From contig OZ176052.1 of assembly GCA_964247055.1 (NCBI GenBank), forward strand, positions 6,324,001 through 6,388,000: a stretch of 64,000 nt of DNA, in the 5' to 3' direction. The stretch comes from Paragordius varius. Taxonomy: Eukaryota > Nematomorpha. The notes under the pieces were generated by a model that saw only the letters and a list, made by a program, of their open reading frames with translations, was not told where the DNA came from and searched no databases. How positions within the stretch are numbered: position 1 is the first letter of the stretch; each line of letters begins with the position of its first letter. Below, one piece after another: positions 12,177-24,667 of this stretch. A program made the translations under genes and the position numbers.

Positions 12177-12225
12177 GGTAGAGGTAAAATTTAAATTTAA
12201 ATTACCAAACTGTAAATATGCCGCA
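12177..12225. promoter_or_regulatory. Shared bidirectional promoter/5' UTR interval, 49 bp
   Basis: Only 49 bases separate the mrn start codon (12176, minus) from the acid ceramidase start codon (12226, plus). Unless one gene starts inside the other, both transcripts must have very short leaders or overlapping promoters. The interval is AT-rich (aatttaaatttaaatt) with no clear TATA box. Confidence 0.5.
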
Positions 12226-15200
12226 ATGAAAATTTGGTACTTGGTTTTTATATTTTCGGTTGTATTCTTAACCCTTGATGGAAAGTTATTGCGCAAGGTA
12301 TAATTATATTAGTAGTTATTAGTATGACTGTGCCTATAATTCATACAATTTTGATGGGTTGGTTTTCTTTAATTTTTTAGGGAACTCATTCCAAACCATA
12401 CACTTGATTTGGATGTTTCACCTAAAAACCGTTGGAATCATATTTTAGAATCCAAAAAAATAGAAGTTTTTTATATATTTCATATAATTTACTAGCTTTT
12501 AGAATTATTTGATGTATTTGAACAATTTGACAATGCATATTTTGATGGCCGTGTTTTAAAATTAGTTGATAAATACATCGTAATTTTTGTGTTATAATTT
12601 AGGGTGTATTTAACAATTTTCTCCCTTATCCATATAATGAAGAACTTTCTGGAATATCAGAGTTTACAGGGATAACTAAAGGTTTAGTTTTAATATTTCA
12701 ATTTAATGATTAAATTATAAATTATTTTTTGTTTAGGTCGCATAGTTATGTACAATGTATTTTATGAGCTATTTACGCTCTGTACCTCGATACTCGCTTT
12801 AGATCAGAATGCTACAAACCGAAATTCGAATCAAACCACTTTGTTTCATGTCCGCAATTTAGATTTTGGAATTTTTATGGGGTATATCACTGTTAAATTT
12901 CTTCTCTTTAAGGTGTTTTTCGTTAAATCACTTGTATTTATAGTTAAGAATATTGTTTTTTGGAGACTATTTTTTTGAATTTCTTTCCAAATTTTATATA
13001 TGTGCGTTTATCATTCACACTTTTTGTTGATTATTTTATAAATTAAAAAACGATTAATAACAATTTTAAAGCTTTTATCAAAAATCATCAATTCGTTTTA
13101 TTATTAATTCTTTAAAAACCTTTTTTAACGTCAAATCTTTCGCAATATTATATTTCCGTTTATCGATTCTATATATGATGTTTATAAGCCCCTCAATATT
13201 ATTTTACAACAAATAATTTCATTTAAGAATATTTATACGAACCTTAAATTCCGTAAACCTCGTTCTCTTATCTAAAACGTGTGTTTCTTGCTCTACCTTT
13301 CTAATCTTCGAGGGTTTATATATATTTGGAATTGTTTTTTTAATTTTCGACCCTATTATTTAAGAGTTACGTTCTTTATTGCATTAATTACGCGTATGAT
13401 TATGGTTTTAGATGATAAGAAAATTAGCAACTTTTTATTATCCTAAAAACAAATTTCGGAATCACGTCAACCTAATGAATCTTTGCAGTTTTTATGGTCT
13501 ATGAATAATTCGGTTCCTGTTATATTTAGGGCCTTCTTTTGACCCCTAGTTTTTACGTTTTACTTCTTATGATCATATTCGATTAATTTAATATTGATAG
13601 ATTTGTTTTGTTTAGATACTATTAAAAAACCATAGAAGTAGGTTATTTTTTTACAAAAACATAGCTTTACGTATTATCCCAATGCGTAATATAATTATAA
13701 ATCTAAAAATAATATTATGCTATAAATAAATATATCATTTTACGTTATATTTGAATTAAAGCATAAGTTATTTAAAAGCTCACTTGATGAAGGCAGGAAT
13801 TTACATATTTTTAATAAACGGTAGAACTGATTTTAAACAAGTGCTTTATATTTCAAATTCATAGATGGGATAAATTAAAACATGTATGGAAGATAAGCGA
13901 AGCGTTAAAACCTTTAACCGTTTCACTTGATTTTCAACGCAGCGATAAAACGGTTTATAAAGCCGTTACTTTTATTGGTCATATTGGTGTCTTGACTGCA
14001 ATGAAACCAGTAAGATGTTTACGCATATGAATTTTTTTTTATCTAGTGTAGATATTTTTAGAACCCATCTTTTTCATTATAAATGCTTTGGTTTAAAGAA
14101 GCAAATATGTCTCAGTTTAGACTCCAAACTAGCAATTTGGTTTATGTTTTTTAATGTAAAAAAAATTGTCTTTTTTTATTTAATCGTCTTATAAAAATTT
14201 GTAACAAAATATTAGAAAAAAACTATTTAAAAATATCACAAAATACGGAGCAATTCATTTTGGTAAAAAATTCAATCTTAAATAGCACTGGACAACAAAT
14301 TTTTCTGCCATTCGAGTTTTTTGCATTTTCTGATATTTAGTATCATTTTAACAGTAAATCTGAAATAAAAATTATAACTGGATGGAAGAATTTTGTATAA
14401 TTTGATTTTTTTGATTATGCGCCCTCTTTATCAAAATTTTACTAAAAAATGTTTTTCTTTGAAAATATACAAGTAATTCCCATTTGTAATATATCATTCG
14501 AAAGAGTAATAAAAACTCTATAAAATGCATACTAATATGTATTACATCGACAGTTAATATTGGACACAAAGAGCGACAAACGCGCGAAGCGAGAGCATTT
14601 TATTTAATTATTATATTTTAAAACTAATGGATGAAAATCGCTTTTGTTTAGATGGTGATGAATGTCCAAAAAAGATAACACAAAAAGTTTTTTTGATTAA
14701 AACATTTTTTATTGCTTTTATGTAAATAACAGCCATTTTTAAGTTTTTTGTTTTTTAAAAATTACCATCTCATCAATATTAATTTATTTTCTCTACGAGG
14801 CTGATAATTTCGAAATTTTAAAGATAAAAACAAAGTTTAAGGTATTTTTGATCTTTTATAGCCATTATTTAATAAATTTACAGTTATAACTATGCATTTT
14901 AGTATCCACTAGGTAAAATATTTATGATAATAATAATTTTAAAAAGCAAACCAAAAGCTTTTTCAAACATTTTTTTTAAATAAAATATTAATATAACCCT
15001 AATAATTATATTAAAATAATTTATATGACTTTCAAATTAGTTTGTCTGTGAAAATTCTTGACTTATTTTAGGATTGAAAATTTCGACCATTTAAATCCAA
15101 ATAACTTTTACATCCGATTGATTTAAATGACTTACTACCATTTAAAAGATGCAGTTTTTTGCGCTCTTTCGAATGATATAAAATACATGGCTTCATATCT

Positions 15201-17689
15201 AAAACTTTTAGTTTTCGAAATTTCGAGTTTAATGTTAAATCGGGGCCAAAAATTATCGATAAACTCTAATATAAAAAAATTCTTGCATGCTAGACCAATT
15301 TTCTTTTAAGATATACTAATTAAGTACTTTAATGAAATAAATTTTAAATTTACAAGAATGGCAGTTAAAGAAAGTTAAAATTTGTTGTCTAGTGTAGTTT
15401 TGTCACCAGTATATAAAACTAAAAATATAACTTTTTGCGCTTTTTTTACTAATGAATTGAATTCTTAATTCTTTTTGCCTATATTTGGGTAACATTCTGC
15501 TAAATAACATTTTCTTTTTTAGCCACCTACCTATTAAATGGCTAGAATAATTATTGTTCCAATCATTATGCCATTTTCATTTTATATACATACCAACTAT
15601 TATTTAACATTTTTTTACTTTTTTAGGGCAAATTTTCTCTTACCGTTAATGAACGATTTGATGCCAATGGCGGATTTATTGGTTAATAATTTTATATATA
15701 AACAGTCGACCCTCTTCTCATAATGACAAATTTATGGGTATATGGAACACCCTCATAATGGGCTAAAAATAAGGAAATTACATTTAATCATTTTTACAAA
15801 TACCGTTGGCCCAAATTGTCTCAACTAAGTTTCGAAAAATAAAGGGATATTTATCACCATTATTATTTATTAAATTATATTTATGGATATTAATTTTTAT
15901 ATATATAAAAAGAATCATGATGCGTGTAACAATGAATTATGATGAGGGTCCACTGTAATCCTTTCAAATAACTTTTTTATCCATCTAATAGAGAATATGC
16001 TTTATATATATTATTCAATATATGTATTAAGGTATAATTATGTGGCTTTTGGGAGATCGGAAAACACAGTGGCTTTCCTTTCTCACGCGGGATGTGATGG
16101 AAAAGGCGGAAAGCTTTTCGGAAGCCAAAAAGATTCTCAGCAAAGTTCCTCTCATCGCACCTGTCTATTTCGTTTTGGGTGGAATTGATCGATCTCAGGT
16201 AAAAAGTTATTTAATTTTTTGAAATTGTATGATTTTTCAATGGTAAATGACGGATTGATTATGTTTGGTAATAACAGTTGTTAAGTCCATAAGATAATGA
16301 ATGATAAACGAAAATTAAATAGAAAATTAATTGAAAGTTATATTTATTAACAGTAATTATTTACGATATGAGAAACCCTTTCGTTTATAGTAATCGCAGA
16401 CTAGTTTCGTGCTTGTCATGAATGTCGATTAAATTTAATATAAATTCGTATAACACACTGCATTTATATTAAAATTGCAAAGTTATATAATACGAAATCG
16501 ATATGTGAAAAACCAAATAGTTGTGTCGTACTGTGAGTGCTAACAAGCACGGAACTAGTCTGCGATTACTATTGACCAAAGGGTTTCATACATCGTTTAT
16601 AATTTCTGTTAATATACTTTAATCAATTTTCTATTAAATTTTCGTTTATCATATTCTTACGGATTTAACAACTGTTATATGATTTTGCGTTTAAATTTTT
16701 AAAATACACCGTATTTTTTTAATTTTGGAAAAATTTGGCCAAATATAGATTATGCTAGATAGAATAGATTAATTTTCAAATCTAATATATGTGGTAATTT
16801 TTCAAATATATTGTGTATATAATGATTACATAATTATTAAACCTATTCTAGGCTGATATTATTACGCGCTCGAGACGTCGGCTTAAACATGATCAAGGTT
16901 TTAATGAATGTTGTAAAGATGAAACGTTGTTTAATCAAGTAATATTCATGTTTAATATAAATTAATTCATATTTTTTAATCTATATGAATTGTTGTTTTT
17001 TTAAAGTTACCACCCTTTTTATTTTTTTATAGCATGTTTTTTTGTTTAATAGGCCATTTTTGCTTATACGCTTATCGTATGCATTTTTATGCTATTAGAA
17101 CAATGATATAAATAATTCTACATTCAATGAAACTGTCCTATTTAATTACCAAACTTCGTCGAAAAAGAAATCCGATTCCAACAACTGGTTTTTGCTACAA
17201 ACTAACAATGATTGGAACAAAAAATCGTACTTTGATGATAGATATGAACGTGCTAGTGAATGTTTACGCGAAACGCAACAAAAAAATCTGGTAAAAAATT
17301 ATTTTTTCAGAGGTCCTCCAAAAATATGGGCATTTTTAACAGACCCAAAAATGATTTTATTTTTTATTTTGCTGTAAATTCTAATTGATAATAATTTGAT
17401 TTGTCTCAAAAATTAACGATAATATAATTTATAGTTTTTATATTTACACAGAGCATTGGATTTCCTTCACTCTATGATGTATTATCTACAAGACCAGTAT
17501 TAAATAAAGTAAGTATATCTAATAACTTAAAAAGTGCAGTTATAATTAATTAAATTTTGCGCTAAGAGGTGTTGATTGCTTCATTGATTGGCATAAAAAT
17601 GCTATAAAACATCTAAAAATATTGGCGAAAACCGATTGGGTGCTTTGTATTAGCATTTAATTTTATTAACGAATGCTGAAAATCGAGTT

Positions 17690-17731
<42 letters not shown>

Positions 17732-18118
17732 AATTTTTAAACAACTTTTTTTAGCGGATTCACCGCTATTTTTGAGGTTATGTTCAAAATATTTATTGTT
17801 TAAGATGGTAAATAATCGGTTTTGCCATTAATAATTATAAAATGATATTAAAAATTTCCAAAACCCATTTTTTTAAAAAAGAATAACACTTTTACCCACA
17901 GAAAAGGTTTGCTTCTTTTAATTTAAATGTAATATATTATTTAAATACGCCGAAAAATTTTAAATAAATGTGCCAACATTATAGCCATCTACTATTTATA
18001 TCTTTTATTTTTTTATAATCATTACTAGTTAACTATTTATACAACGCTCATGAACACACGAAAAGGGGTTATGGAAACATACTTAAGGAATTGTTATGAT
18101 CCTTGCCCTCCTTGGTAA
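12226..18118 (+). CDS. Acid ceramidase (ASAH1/NAAA family)
   Basis: Thirteen exons give 430 codons (human ASAH1 has 395). Exons: 12226-12297, 12323-12357, 12381-12465, 12496-12579, 12603-12681, 12737-12881, 13865-14009, 15627-15681, 16032-16198, 16852-16938, 17099-17290, 17452-17508, 18029-18118. The enzyme is a lysosomal N-terminal nucleophile amidase that cleaves ceramide to sphingosine and fatty acid after self-processing. A signal peptide ([19 protein letters not shown]) sets the start. The nucleophile Cys sits in [12 protein letters not shown], followed by [97 protein letters not shown] and a C-terminal NCYDPCPPW. Introns 1-5 are 25, 23, 30, 23 and 55 nt; later ones reach 1617 nt and carry transposons. 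Confidence 0.94.
14286..15394. mobile_element. CACTA-like non-autonomous element
   Basis: 1109 bp in intron 7 of acid ceramidase. The left end is CACTGGACAACAAATTTT; the right end is AAAATTTGTTGTCTAGTG, its inverted complement with one difference. A 3-bp duplication TAG flanks both sides (14283-14285 and 15395-15397), as in CACTA/CMC elements. More interior stretches are also imperfectly inverted (for example 'cattcgaaagag' near 14495 and 'ctctttcgaatg' near 15165), giving a partly foldback form. No transposase reading frame was seen. Confidence 0.65.
16274..16675. mobile_element. Tc1/mariner-like MITE with palindromic arms
   Basis: 402 bp in intron 9 of acid ceramidase, flanked by TA on both sides. 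The ends are ACAGTTGTTAAGTCC and GGATTTAACAACTGT, inverted with one mismatch. Most of the element pairs with itself: 'taatcgcagactagtttcg' near 16390 is mirrored by 'ggaactagtctgcgatta' near 16551. There is no coding capacity. Confidence 0.65.
17693..17730. repeat. (TA)n microsatellite
   Basis: TA run inside acid ceramidase intron 12. Confidence 0.9.
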
Positions 18119-18226
18119 AGAAAAATCAGTATTAACCCACTAAATATTAGGGATTCTCAATTTATTACATATATTTAAAAAAATAAATTTTGCAAAGATA
18201 GATAAAATTTTATTAACCACATACAA

Positions 18227-19876
18227 TCAATCATGATGAAATTTGTTAAATATAAAATGTATTATGTGCTGTTCGTTCGTTATAGCTCTGCAATTTCCAT
18301 ACCTTGTCTTATAGTAATCATTGCAAATTCCTATAACATATGAATCGTCGGCCAATTGTTGTAAGAGAGACCAAAAATGTTGTTTAGATGTGTAATCAAA
18401 GAGCTTCAGTAGTTCTTTTACATTGTTATCAAACACTATTTATAAAACAAAGATTGAGAAATTTAAGTGATATACATTATTTATTTTATAATTGTTAAAA
18501 AAACCCTGTTTTGGCAATAAAAAGATGACAAAATTTGCCCCTTTTCCCTTGTAAAATGGTGTAATCAAGTATTGAATTTGTATATTGAAGAATGGAAAGG
18601 TTTTTGGTTTAGTTACATATTCGGTTATATCGTTCAACTCAATCACTTTTGTGTATATTCCATTTTTAACCTGTCATTTTTAGTAAGTTTTATTGTACCG
18701 TGTCACCTTCGTTTGTTCCGTCATATCTTGAGCTAATCACATAATATTTTAAGGCGGAATCCAGTATAATACTTATATTAATTTGTTTATCATATTCTTT
18801 TGTGTGTAAAAGTGTAATGTTAGTAATTATTGGGCCATCTAGGGAACATAAGACAAATTTAAAAAATGTGTAATTGCTTTTTGAAATAATGATTTTTTAT
18901 TATCTGCAAAAATTGATTTACCTTGTAACAATTTTATTTCTTTGGATTCAAGACCCGTTATGAAATATTGATATTTAGTTTCGTTTACCTCGCAATGTAT
19001 ATTCTCAATATATGCATTATTCTAAATATTGAAAATAGATTATACTTTGAAACAGTAGTTATGACTCCTATTTGTACGGGTATCTAAATTATAATAAAAT
19101 TTTTATCAGCATAATTAATTTGTCCTTTGGTGTTTTACAGAGGGTGAAGCCTTGGTTAATTAGAAAAGCGTTATACTAAATTTTTAATTACTCGGTAAAT
19201 ACCTAAATACATTTTTTTGAATCCATATAATATCATAGGTTGAAAATTAGCTTAAGCCATGTTGTTTTTATATGGCGCATTTTTAGAGGGTGGAACCCTA
19301 ACTACCAGGTAATTAAAAAGGTCCTGGACTATGTTGCTGTTAGAAAAAAAAGCTAAAAACCCTTAATGAAATATGGTTACTTTACTAAACCCAGCGCCTA
19401 ATTAAAAAAGCGCTGGGTAAAAGAAGTGTTTGGCCTTATACTTCAGACTACTTAAACCACTATTAATTTTATATATAGTCTCATACAGTTCCCACCTATA
19501 TTTTATTGAAGTTATTAAAGAAGTGCTTATGATCATGAATCAGCAAGTGGTTAAAATCGTTTAATATTTTTTATTCAAAAATCAAACTATAAATAATACC
19601 TTGTCCTTTGTGGTCCAAACCAGGAATTATAGAAATTCGTATCATTTGTGCTGAGAGAGGTAATTTTAACAGATATTGGTTTGTTTTCAGCTAATAAAAT
19701 ATTAGTTTGATTATTTATTAAATATTTTCAAGTATTTTCAAAATTATAAAATACCTGTATGTATTCAGTATTTTCGTTTGTCACCATTTTTAGGAAATAG
19801 TTTATTATATTAATATATTTGAGAAAAGTCGTTTTTACAGAAACAGTGACTGCATCTATCCTTTTATATTGAATAT
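18227..19876 (-). CDS. Unrecognised gene, seven 3' exons, beta-rich protein
   Basis: Seven exons join in one frame: 19755-19876, 19600-19690, 19046-19083, 18922-19021, 18699-18838, 18505-18670, 18227-18435, ending at a stop. They give about 288 residues of a protein whose N-terminal exon I could not find. Introns of 24 nt (19022-19045) and 28 nt (18671-18698) fall among them. The product alternates hydrophobic and polar residues like a beta-sandwich (TNITLLHTKEYDKQINISII, FFNIQIQYLITPFYKGKG), has N-glycosylation-type sites (NETK, NITL, NISI) and ends with a more helical tail (VKELLKLFDYTSKQHFWSLL). This suggests an extracellular or luminal protein, possibly with fibronectin-III-like domains; that is only inference. 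It converges with acid ceramidase, the stops lying about 108 bp apart. Confidence 0.6.
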
Positions 19877-19939
19877 CTAAATAAATAAATAAATAAAAGT
19901 TTAAAATAAATTATTATGGTCAAATCTATATATAGATTC

Positions 19940-20640
19940 AAAATTTTTTTGAATAAGGAACATCTCTTGTAGTTGTTTTCTCCACAACGTTCTATTATGG
20001 GCTAAGTCTATATCTATCTGCAGGTATGATTTATTGGGTCTGCCCGCTTTAGGTGCGGTGTCGACCTTTTTACATGGTTTATGTGGGACGGATCACTACG
20101 GTGTATGTAACCCGCTCATCTTAACCTACCCATTTGGAAAATACGGATATTAATTTTATTTTCAGAACTGCGTGGAAGTCATAGTTCGTTGTGTAATTTC
20201 CCTTCTTGGAATCGTGTAAATCTAAGATTGTATATGAAAGTCCACGTTCTAATTGAAATAATTTAGCGTTCGTGTTTGTCAGTGCCCATGTTCCCGATGT
20301 GTATTTTAACACCGGTTGAATCGCTTTGGTAAATTGTGCTATTGTTGCGAGTTTAATATATCTTTTAATAGAATAGTTTTCTACGAGTGGGATTTTTTTC
20401 AGAGAGCTATGGGATGATTGACAGCTTCTTCGAGTCCCCACCTGCTGATACCTTATCTCCCAAATAAGAAAGTTCTCAACTGTCTCAATCCCAAACTTGT
20501 TGATGATAATGTAATTAGGACTCGTAGATTTTTTTCATTATTTTCGGCATATATTTTCTGTGTGTTTAAATTTCTTATTTTAATTACAAAATTTTGACCA
20601 ATAAAACAAGGTTCAAAATAACGCTAATAACACTGGACAT
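19940..20640 (-). mobile_element. LINE fragment, C-terminal region, decayed
   Basis: On the minus strand, a frame near 20300 reads I-Q-P-V-L-K-Y-T-S-G-T-W-A-L-T, the 'RPVLLYGSETWALT' block of LINE C-termini. It is followed near 20090 by R-L-R-W-A-G-Y-I-H-R-S-D-P-S. A piece near 20470 reads Y-L-G-D-K-V-S-A-G-G. Frames shift between the blocks. It is a dead copy, unrelated in position to the nearby plus-strand LINE. Confidence 0.6.
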
Positions 20641-20729
20641 TGATTTACCCACCATATTTTTGTGTTTTTAATATAGGTAAATCATTTTTTTAGTGAGTTA
20701 TAGATTATTTTGCTGCTGGCGTAGGATGC

Positions 20730-22720
20730 TAGGTTACACATGGAAAGCTAAAATCAATAATGAGCTAACTACACAGATAAATCCTAAAACAACTTAGAGA
20801 TAATTCAAAGAAAGTTATCATATTTTGGTCCTGTCATGCATAATTGAAAGAGAAATGGCAAGATTGAACCTAGATATACTGGCTTTAACGGAGACAGCAA
20901 AAAGGTAGCGAGAAACCATAAAACGAAAAATATACCGGGAGAGATGACCCAAAACTCAGAAGGCGTTGCGTTAATAAAAAATGAATTTAATGAAATCTCA
21001 TTAGTTTTACACCATACACGCCCAGAATTATGAGTATTAGGCCTAATGCTAAGCTACTTAAAATTACATACATAGTGGTCTATGCTCCTACGTCAAATGC
21101 TCCTAAAGAATACATAGAGGATTTTTATGCAAAGTTGCAAATAGTTTTGGATGAAACGAAGAAAGGATATATTTATCCTAGGAAATGATTGGAACACCAA
21201 AGTTGGTAGAGTAAATCAAATAGTCGGGCCATATGGATTGGGAGAACGAAACGAGGCTGGGGAGGCATTGATCAATTTTCACCAGAATACGAGATGATGA
21301 TAACTAACACATTGTTTGCACAACACAATAACAGGCTATACACATGGACCGTGCGGCAAACACAAAAATCAAATCTGCTATATAATATGTCCACAAAAAT
21401 GGAAAGGCTCTATACTCGATGCAAGAATACGCAAAACAGTGATAGCTCTAGCGATTGTGAGCTTTTAATAACAAAAATAAACTCAAAATAAAAATAACGT
21501 TGAACAGACATACAGATATGTTACCCTAAACATATCAAATAGATGTAGATCAGAAACAAAAGATAGATTAGGCAATGTAGTACCGAACAACTATGGGCGA
21601 AAAATGTTATAAATGAAGTGGCCAAGGAAAAAGTGCAAAGGGTAAAGAGGAAATAAATAAATGCCATAAGAGTTTAGAGATAGCATAAAAATAAAGCTAA
21701 ATCAAGCGGGGATAAATGTGGTTAAAATATATGACAAAGAATAACGACAAACAAGGAAAGATTATGAAGACTTTCCTAATAAGCAATATCGCGAAGTGGA
21801 AGAAATAATAAAAAAAGGAATTAATGCAGCCAATGTTCTAAAGAGATAAGCAAATGACTCACAAATCCCATATATTATCCCAAAGATTAAAAAAGAATGG
21901 CACCATTTTGTGCAAACAAACAGAAATACGAGAAAGAGGGATGGAATACACGCAAAACCTCTATTAGGCCCCTCAAGCAATAGGATTACAATCAAAAGAG
22001 GAAGAAGGCGATCCAGATAAACTTATAGAGGAGGTTAAATTTGCCTTAAAATTCCTAATAACAAAGCAATGGGATTAGACAATATTCAATAGAGTTCATA
22101 AATATTCGTGTAGAAACGTTACACAAGTTATGCTAAAAAGTGTGGGAAACATGTGAGTGGCCAAAAGAATGAATATCATCTTATCTTTTAATATACAAAA
22201 AGGTGATGTACTCCAGTGCGAAAACTACTGAAACAAGCTCTTATTAGCCACGCTAGTCAGTGATGCTAAAAATAATACAAAACAGGACACACAGTATTAT
22301 ACAGTCAGGCATACCAGAAAATCAGGCCGGATTTATGAAGGAAAAAAGTACAAGAGACCATATATCAAACATAAGAAGGATATGGAAATATCTAGAAAGT
22401 TTCAGAAAGAATTATATATGCGTTATTCGATAATAATTCCTTATAATTTAAAATTAATATTTTTTATCTAAACCAAACAAAGAGCGATTATTACCCATCT
22501 CGAAAGTAGTCAAACAAGGGTGTTATCCCCTTATCTGTACAATATATATACCAATGTTTGGGAAGGTAGAAGGGCAAAGGAAATGAGGCCGATTACCGAT
22601 AAGGTGGTGACATGATAAAAGAGGAGACTAAGATGACACGATTAGAATGTAGCGGTAAAAGGTAGAAAGAAGTCAAAATCAATAGTGCAAACTATATCCA
22701 AAAAGTCGTTTACGACTTAG
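20730..22720 (+). mobile_element. LINE (RTE/BovB-like), decayed
   Basis: Plus-strand remnants in order: endonuclease start MARLNLDILALTE near 20855, YIVVYAPTSNAPKEYIEDFY near 21070, a 'GNDWNTKVGRV...GLGERNEAGEAL' block near 21190-21265, MMITNTLFAQHNNRLYTWTV at 21294, then RT pieces including PENQAGFMKEKSTRDHISNI near 22315. The wording matches RTE/BovB-type elements (often labelled craniofacial development protein 2-like). Many stops and shifts are present. Confidence 0.7.
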
Positions 22721-23354
22721 GAATAACCAACCAAATTTTATAGATTTTTCTGCAAAATACCAATAAAAATCTTTTGACCGATAAAAATGAAATAATAAAT
22801 TAAATTACTCACGAAAGATTATTAAAATTAAAAGGATTATCATAGAGTAAAACGGCTAACATTTATTGGTAAGATTAAAGGGTGAAATTATATTGCGTTT
22901 GTGTTTCAATTTATAATATATTTGTTAACTTATTAAACAAAATTTATTTTATTATTAATAAATATAATATCTTGGTTTTTGCTCATTTGTATTTTCAGTT
23001 AAATCCTTTATTTACTACGCTATATGGTTCAATCTGAAAATGCTTCTAAATTTTATTGTTTAATTTAGGAATTCCCAACATGCGGCCCAATAAGATATTT
23101 TATCAACTGCAAGGCACATTTAAAAATTGGCATTTCTTAAAAAAGATTGCATTTGAATAATTTAAATTTTGGCCTGAAAATTTGTAAAGGAAATAGAATT
23201 TGTTTTGTGGTAAATTTTTTAGTCTTATGTTTGGAATCTAATAAAATATTATCAAATGCTCATATATTTTGCAAAATGCCACACGTCGTTTTTGGGTAGA
23301 ATATGCAGCCCACAAAGCTATTTGTGTTGAGCGTCTTCTTTTAGTTCTCGCTAC
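22721..23354. other. Spacer with a hAT-like repeat (about 23070-23336)
   Basis: Within this spacer, 'cccaacatgcggccc' near 23077 and 'gcagcccacaaag...gtgttgagcgtc' near 23305-23336 look like the two ends of a copy related to the hAT-like element at 7717. The rest is AT-rich with no recognised feature. Confidence 0.4.
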
Positions 23355-24667
23355 CTAAAGTCGATAAAGCTCTTTTATAACTAGGTAATATCGAATCGGT
23401 ATACCCATTATAGATTTTCCAATTTTAAAACATAAATATATTATATTATAGTAATATTCACCCATTCGCCCAAAGTTCATTAGCATATCTAATAATTCAT
23501 TGTCATCTATATCTTCAAACAGTTCTTCCAGGCCTGAAAATAAAAAACCCTTTAATTTAAAAAATCTCCCTTTATTTGTAAATGTGGAACATTCCATTTG
23601 TTTCTTTTTAGCGAGTGTATTTTTAAAAGCATTCATAAATACAATTCTATAAAATTTTTAGTAACTAGTGCAATAAATTTTTAAAAATTGTTAATTTTAA
23701 ATATTAGCGGATTTATGAATCTTCATGCACCTGAAAAAACTTATAAAATTAAGATTGGTCCATTGCACGGTAACTAACGAGTTAAGAAATGTTGTAATAT
23801 AGTTTAAAACACCATACATTTAGAAAAGCCTTAAAAATTTCGTTATTATAAAAATTATAATAATTAACTAAACCTTATAACTTACATTCCTCCTTAAAGC
23901 TGGCTCCGATCAACCTTGGGTTACTAAGTTTTGCCATTGTATTCTCTAATTTGGAAGGTAAATTTTTAATTATTATTCTCATAATTTTACGAATCTACTC
24001 AAACACGTTTTTGAATTTATCTTACCCAAAGGTAATAAATGTACCATTTTTTTCAAGTAAACGCAACACTTTTTCAACCATACCCATCAACGCTAGAAAT
24101 AATTAGTCAAACAAATTGGGCAATTTAAAATAATGGGTTTTTTAAAAATAATTATTAATAAAATATTATTTATTTAATATTTACTATTGATAAGTTATTT
24201 CGAGAATGCCAAATTGTATTTAGTTCCAAAGAATAATGAACATTTGATAAAATACCCGATATATTTCATTAAAATTACCTTTTATCATGTAATATTTTAA
24301 TTAATTATTATATGATTGCGTTGTTTTTTGGAAACCGTGGTTTTGGGTTTTTTGCAAGATTTTAGTCTATTGCAAAAGAACGTATCTAGCACTCAATACC
24401 TTTTAGGTCCCAGGGCGATTAGATTATAAATAGTTAAAACCATTTAGGATTTTGGTCAAATTTAAAAATAAGCATTTCATCTAAATAGTTTAAAATGTAA
24501 AATGGCCCTCAACTTTTATTTACCACTACGAAAAAAATGTTAAAAAAATAAATAAATATATACTAATTAAAAGTATTTACCGCATTCGTTTAATAATGGT
24601 CCGATATTATTTGAAGTACATAGTATCAAGTTTAATCCAGAAAGGAATATGGACACCATGATTTGAA
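23355..24667 (-). CDS. Probable exons of an unrecognised gene, possibly methyltransferase-like
   Basis: Exon 24581-24667 reads SIFLSGLNLILCTSNNIGPL then LNEC, and splices in phase to 24026-24092, ALMGMVEKVLRLLEKNGTFI then TFG. The pattern 'hydrophobic strand, then E-K-V-L-R-L-L-(E)-K-N-G-T-F-I' resembles the strand 4/5 region of class I methyltransferases, where RVLKPGGxFI is usual. Further minus-strand coding-like pieces follow: KLSNPRLIGASFKEEC near 23890-23945, and a terminal frame FSGLEELFEDIDDNELLDML...LYRL ending at 23355. I could not join these last pieces cleanly. Gene structure is uncertain. Confidence 0.3.

Noticed and set aside
12048-12296. Longer N-terminus for mrn starting at 12296
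   Set aside because: It would overlap the acid ceramidase signal peptide exon and reads low-complexity sequence. The Met at 12176 matches the usual short start.
19130-19500. Another diverged Helitron satellite unit
   Set aside because: Wording such as 'aaaaagcgctgg' echoes 33960-34090, but I could not find paired ends or a consistent alignment.
20121-20441. 106-residue minus-strand frame as a missing 5' exon of the gene at 18227
   Set aside because: Its central block (PVLKYTSGTWALT) is the conserved C-terminal motif of LINEs, so it is transposon debris.
23520-23545. A 15-nt intron (GTTTTTTATTTTCAG) in the terminal exon ending at 23355
   Set aside because: The segment keeps the frame if read through and no homology decides the matter, so I did not count it among the tiny introns.
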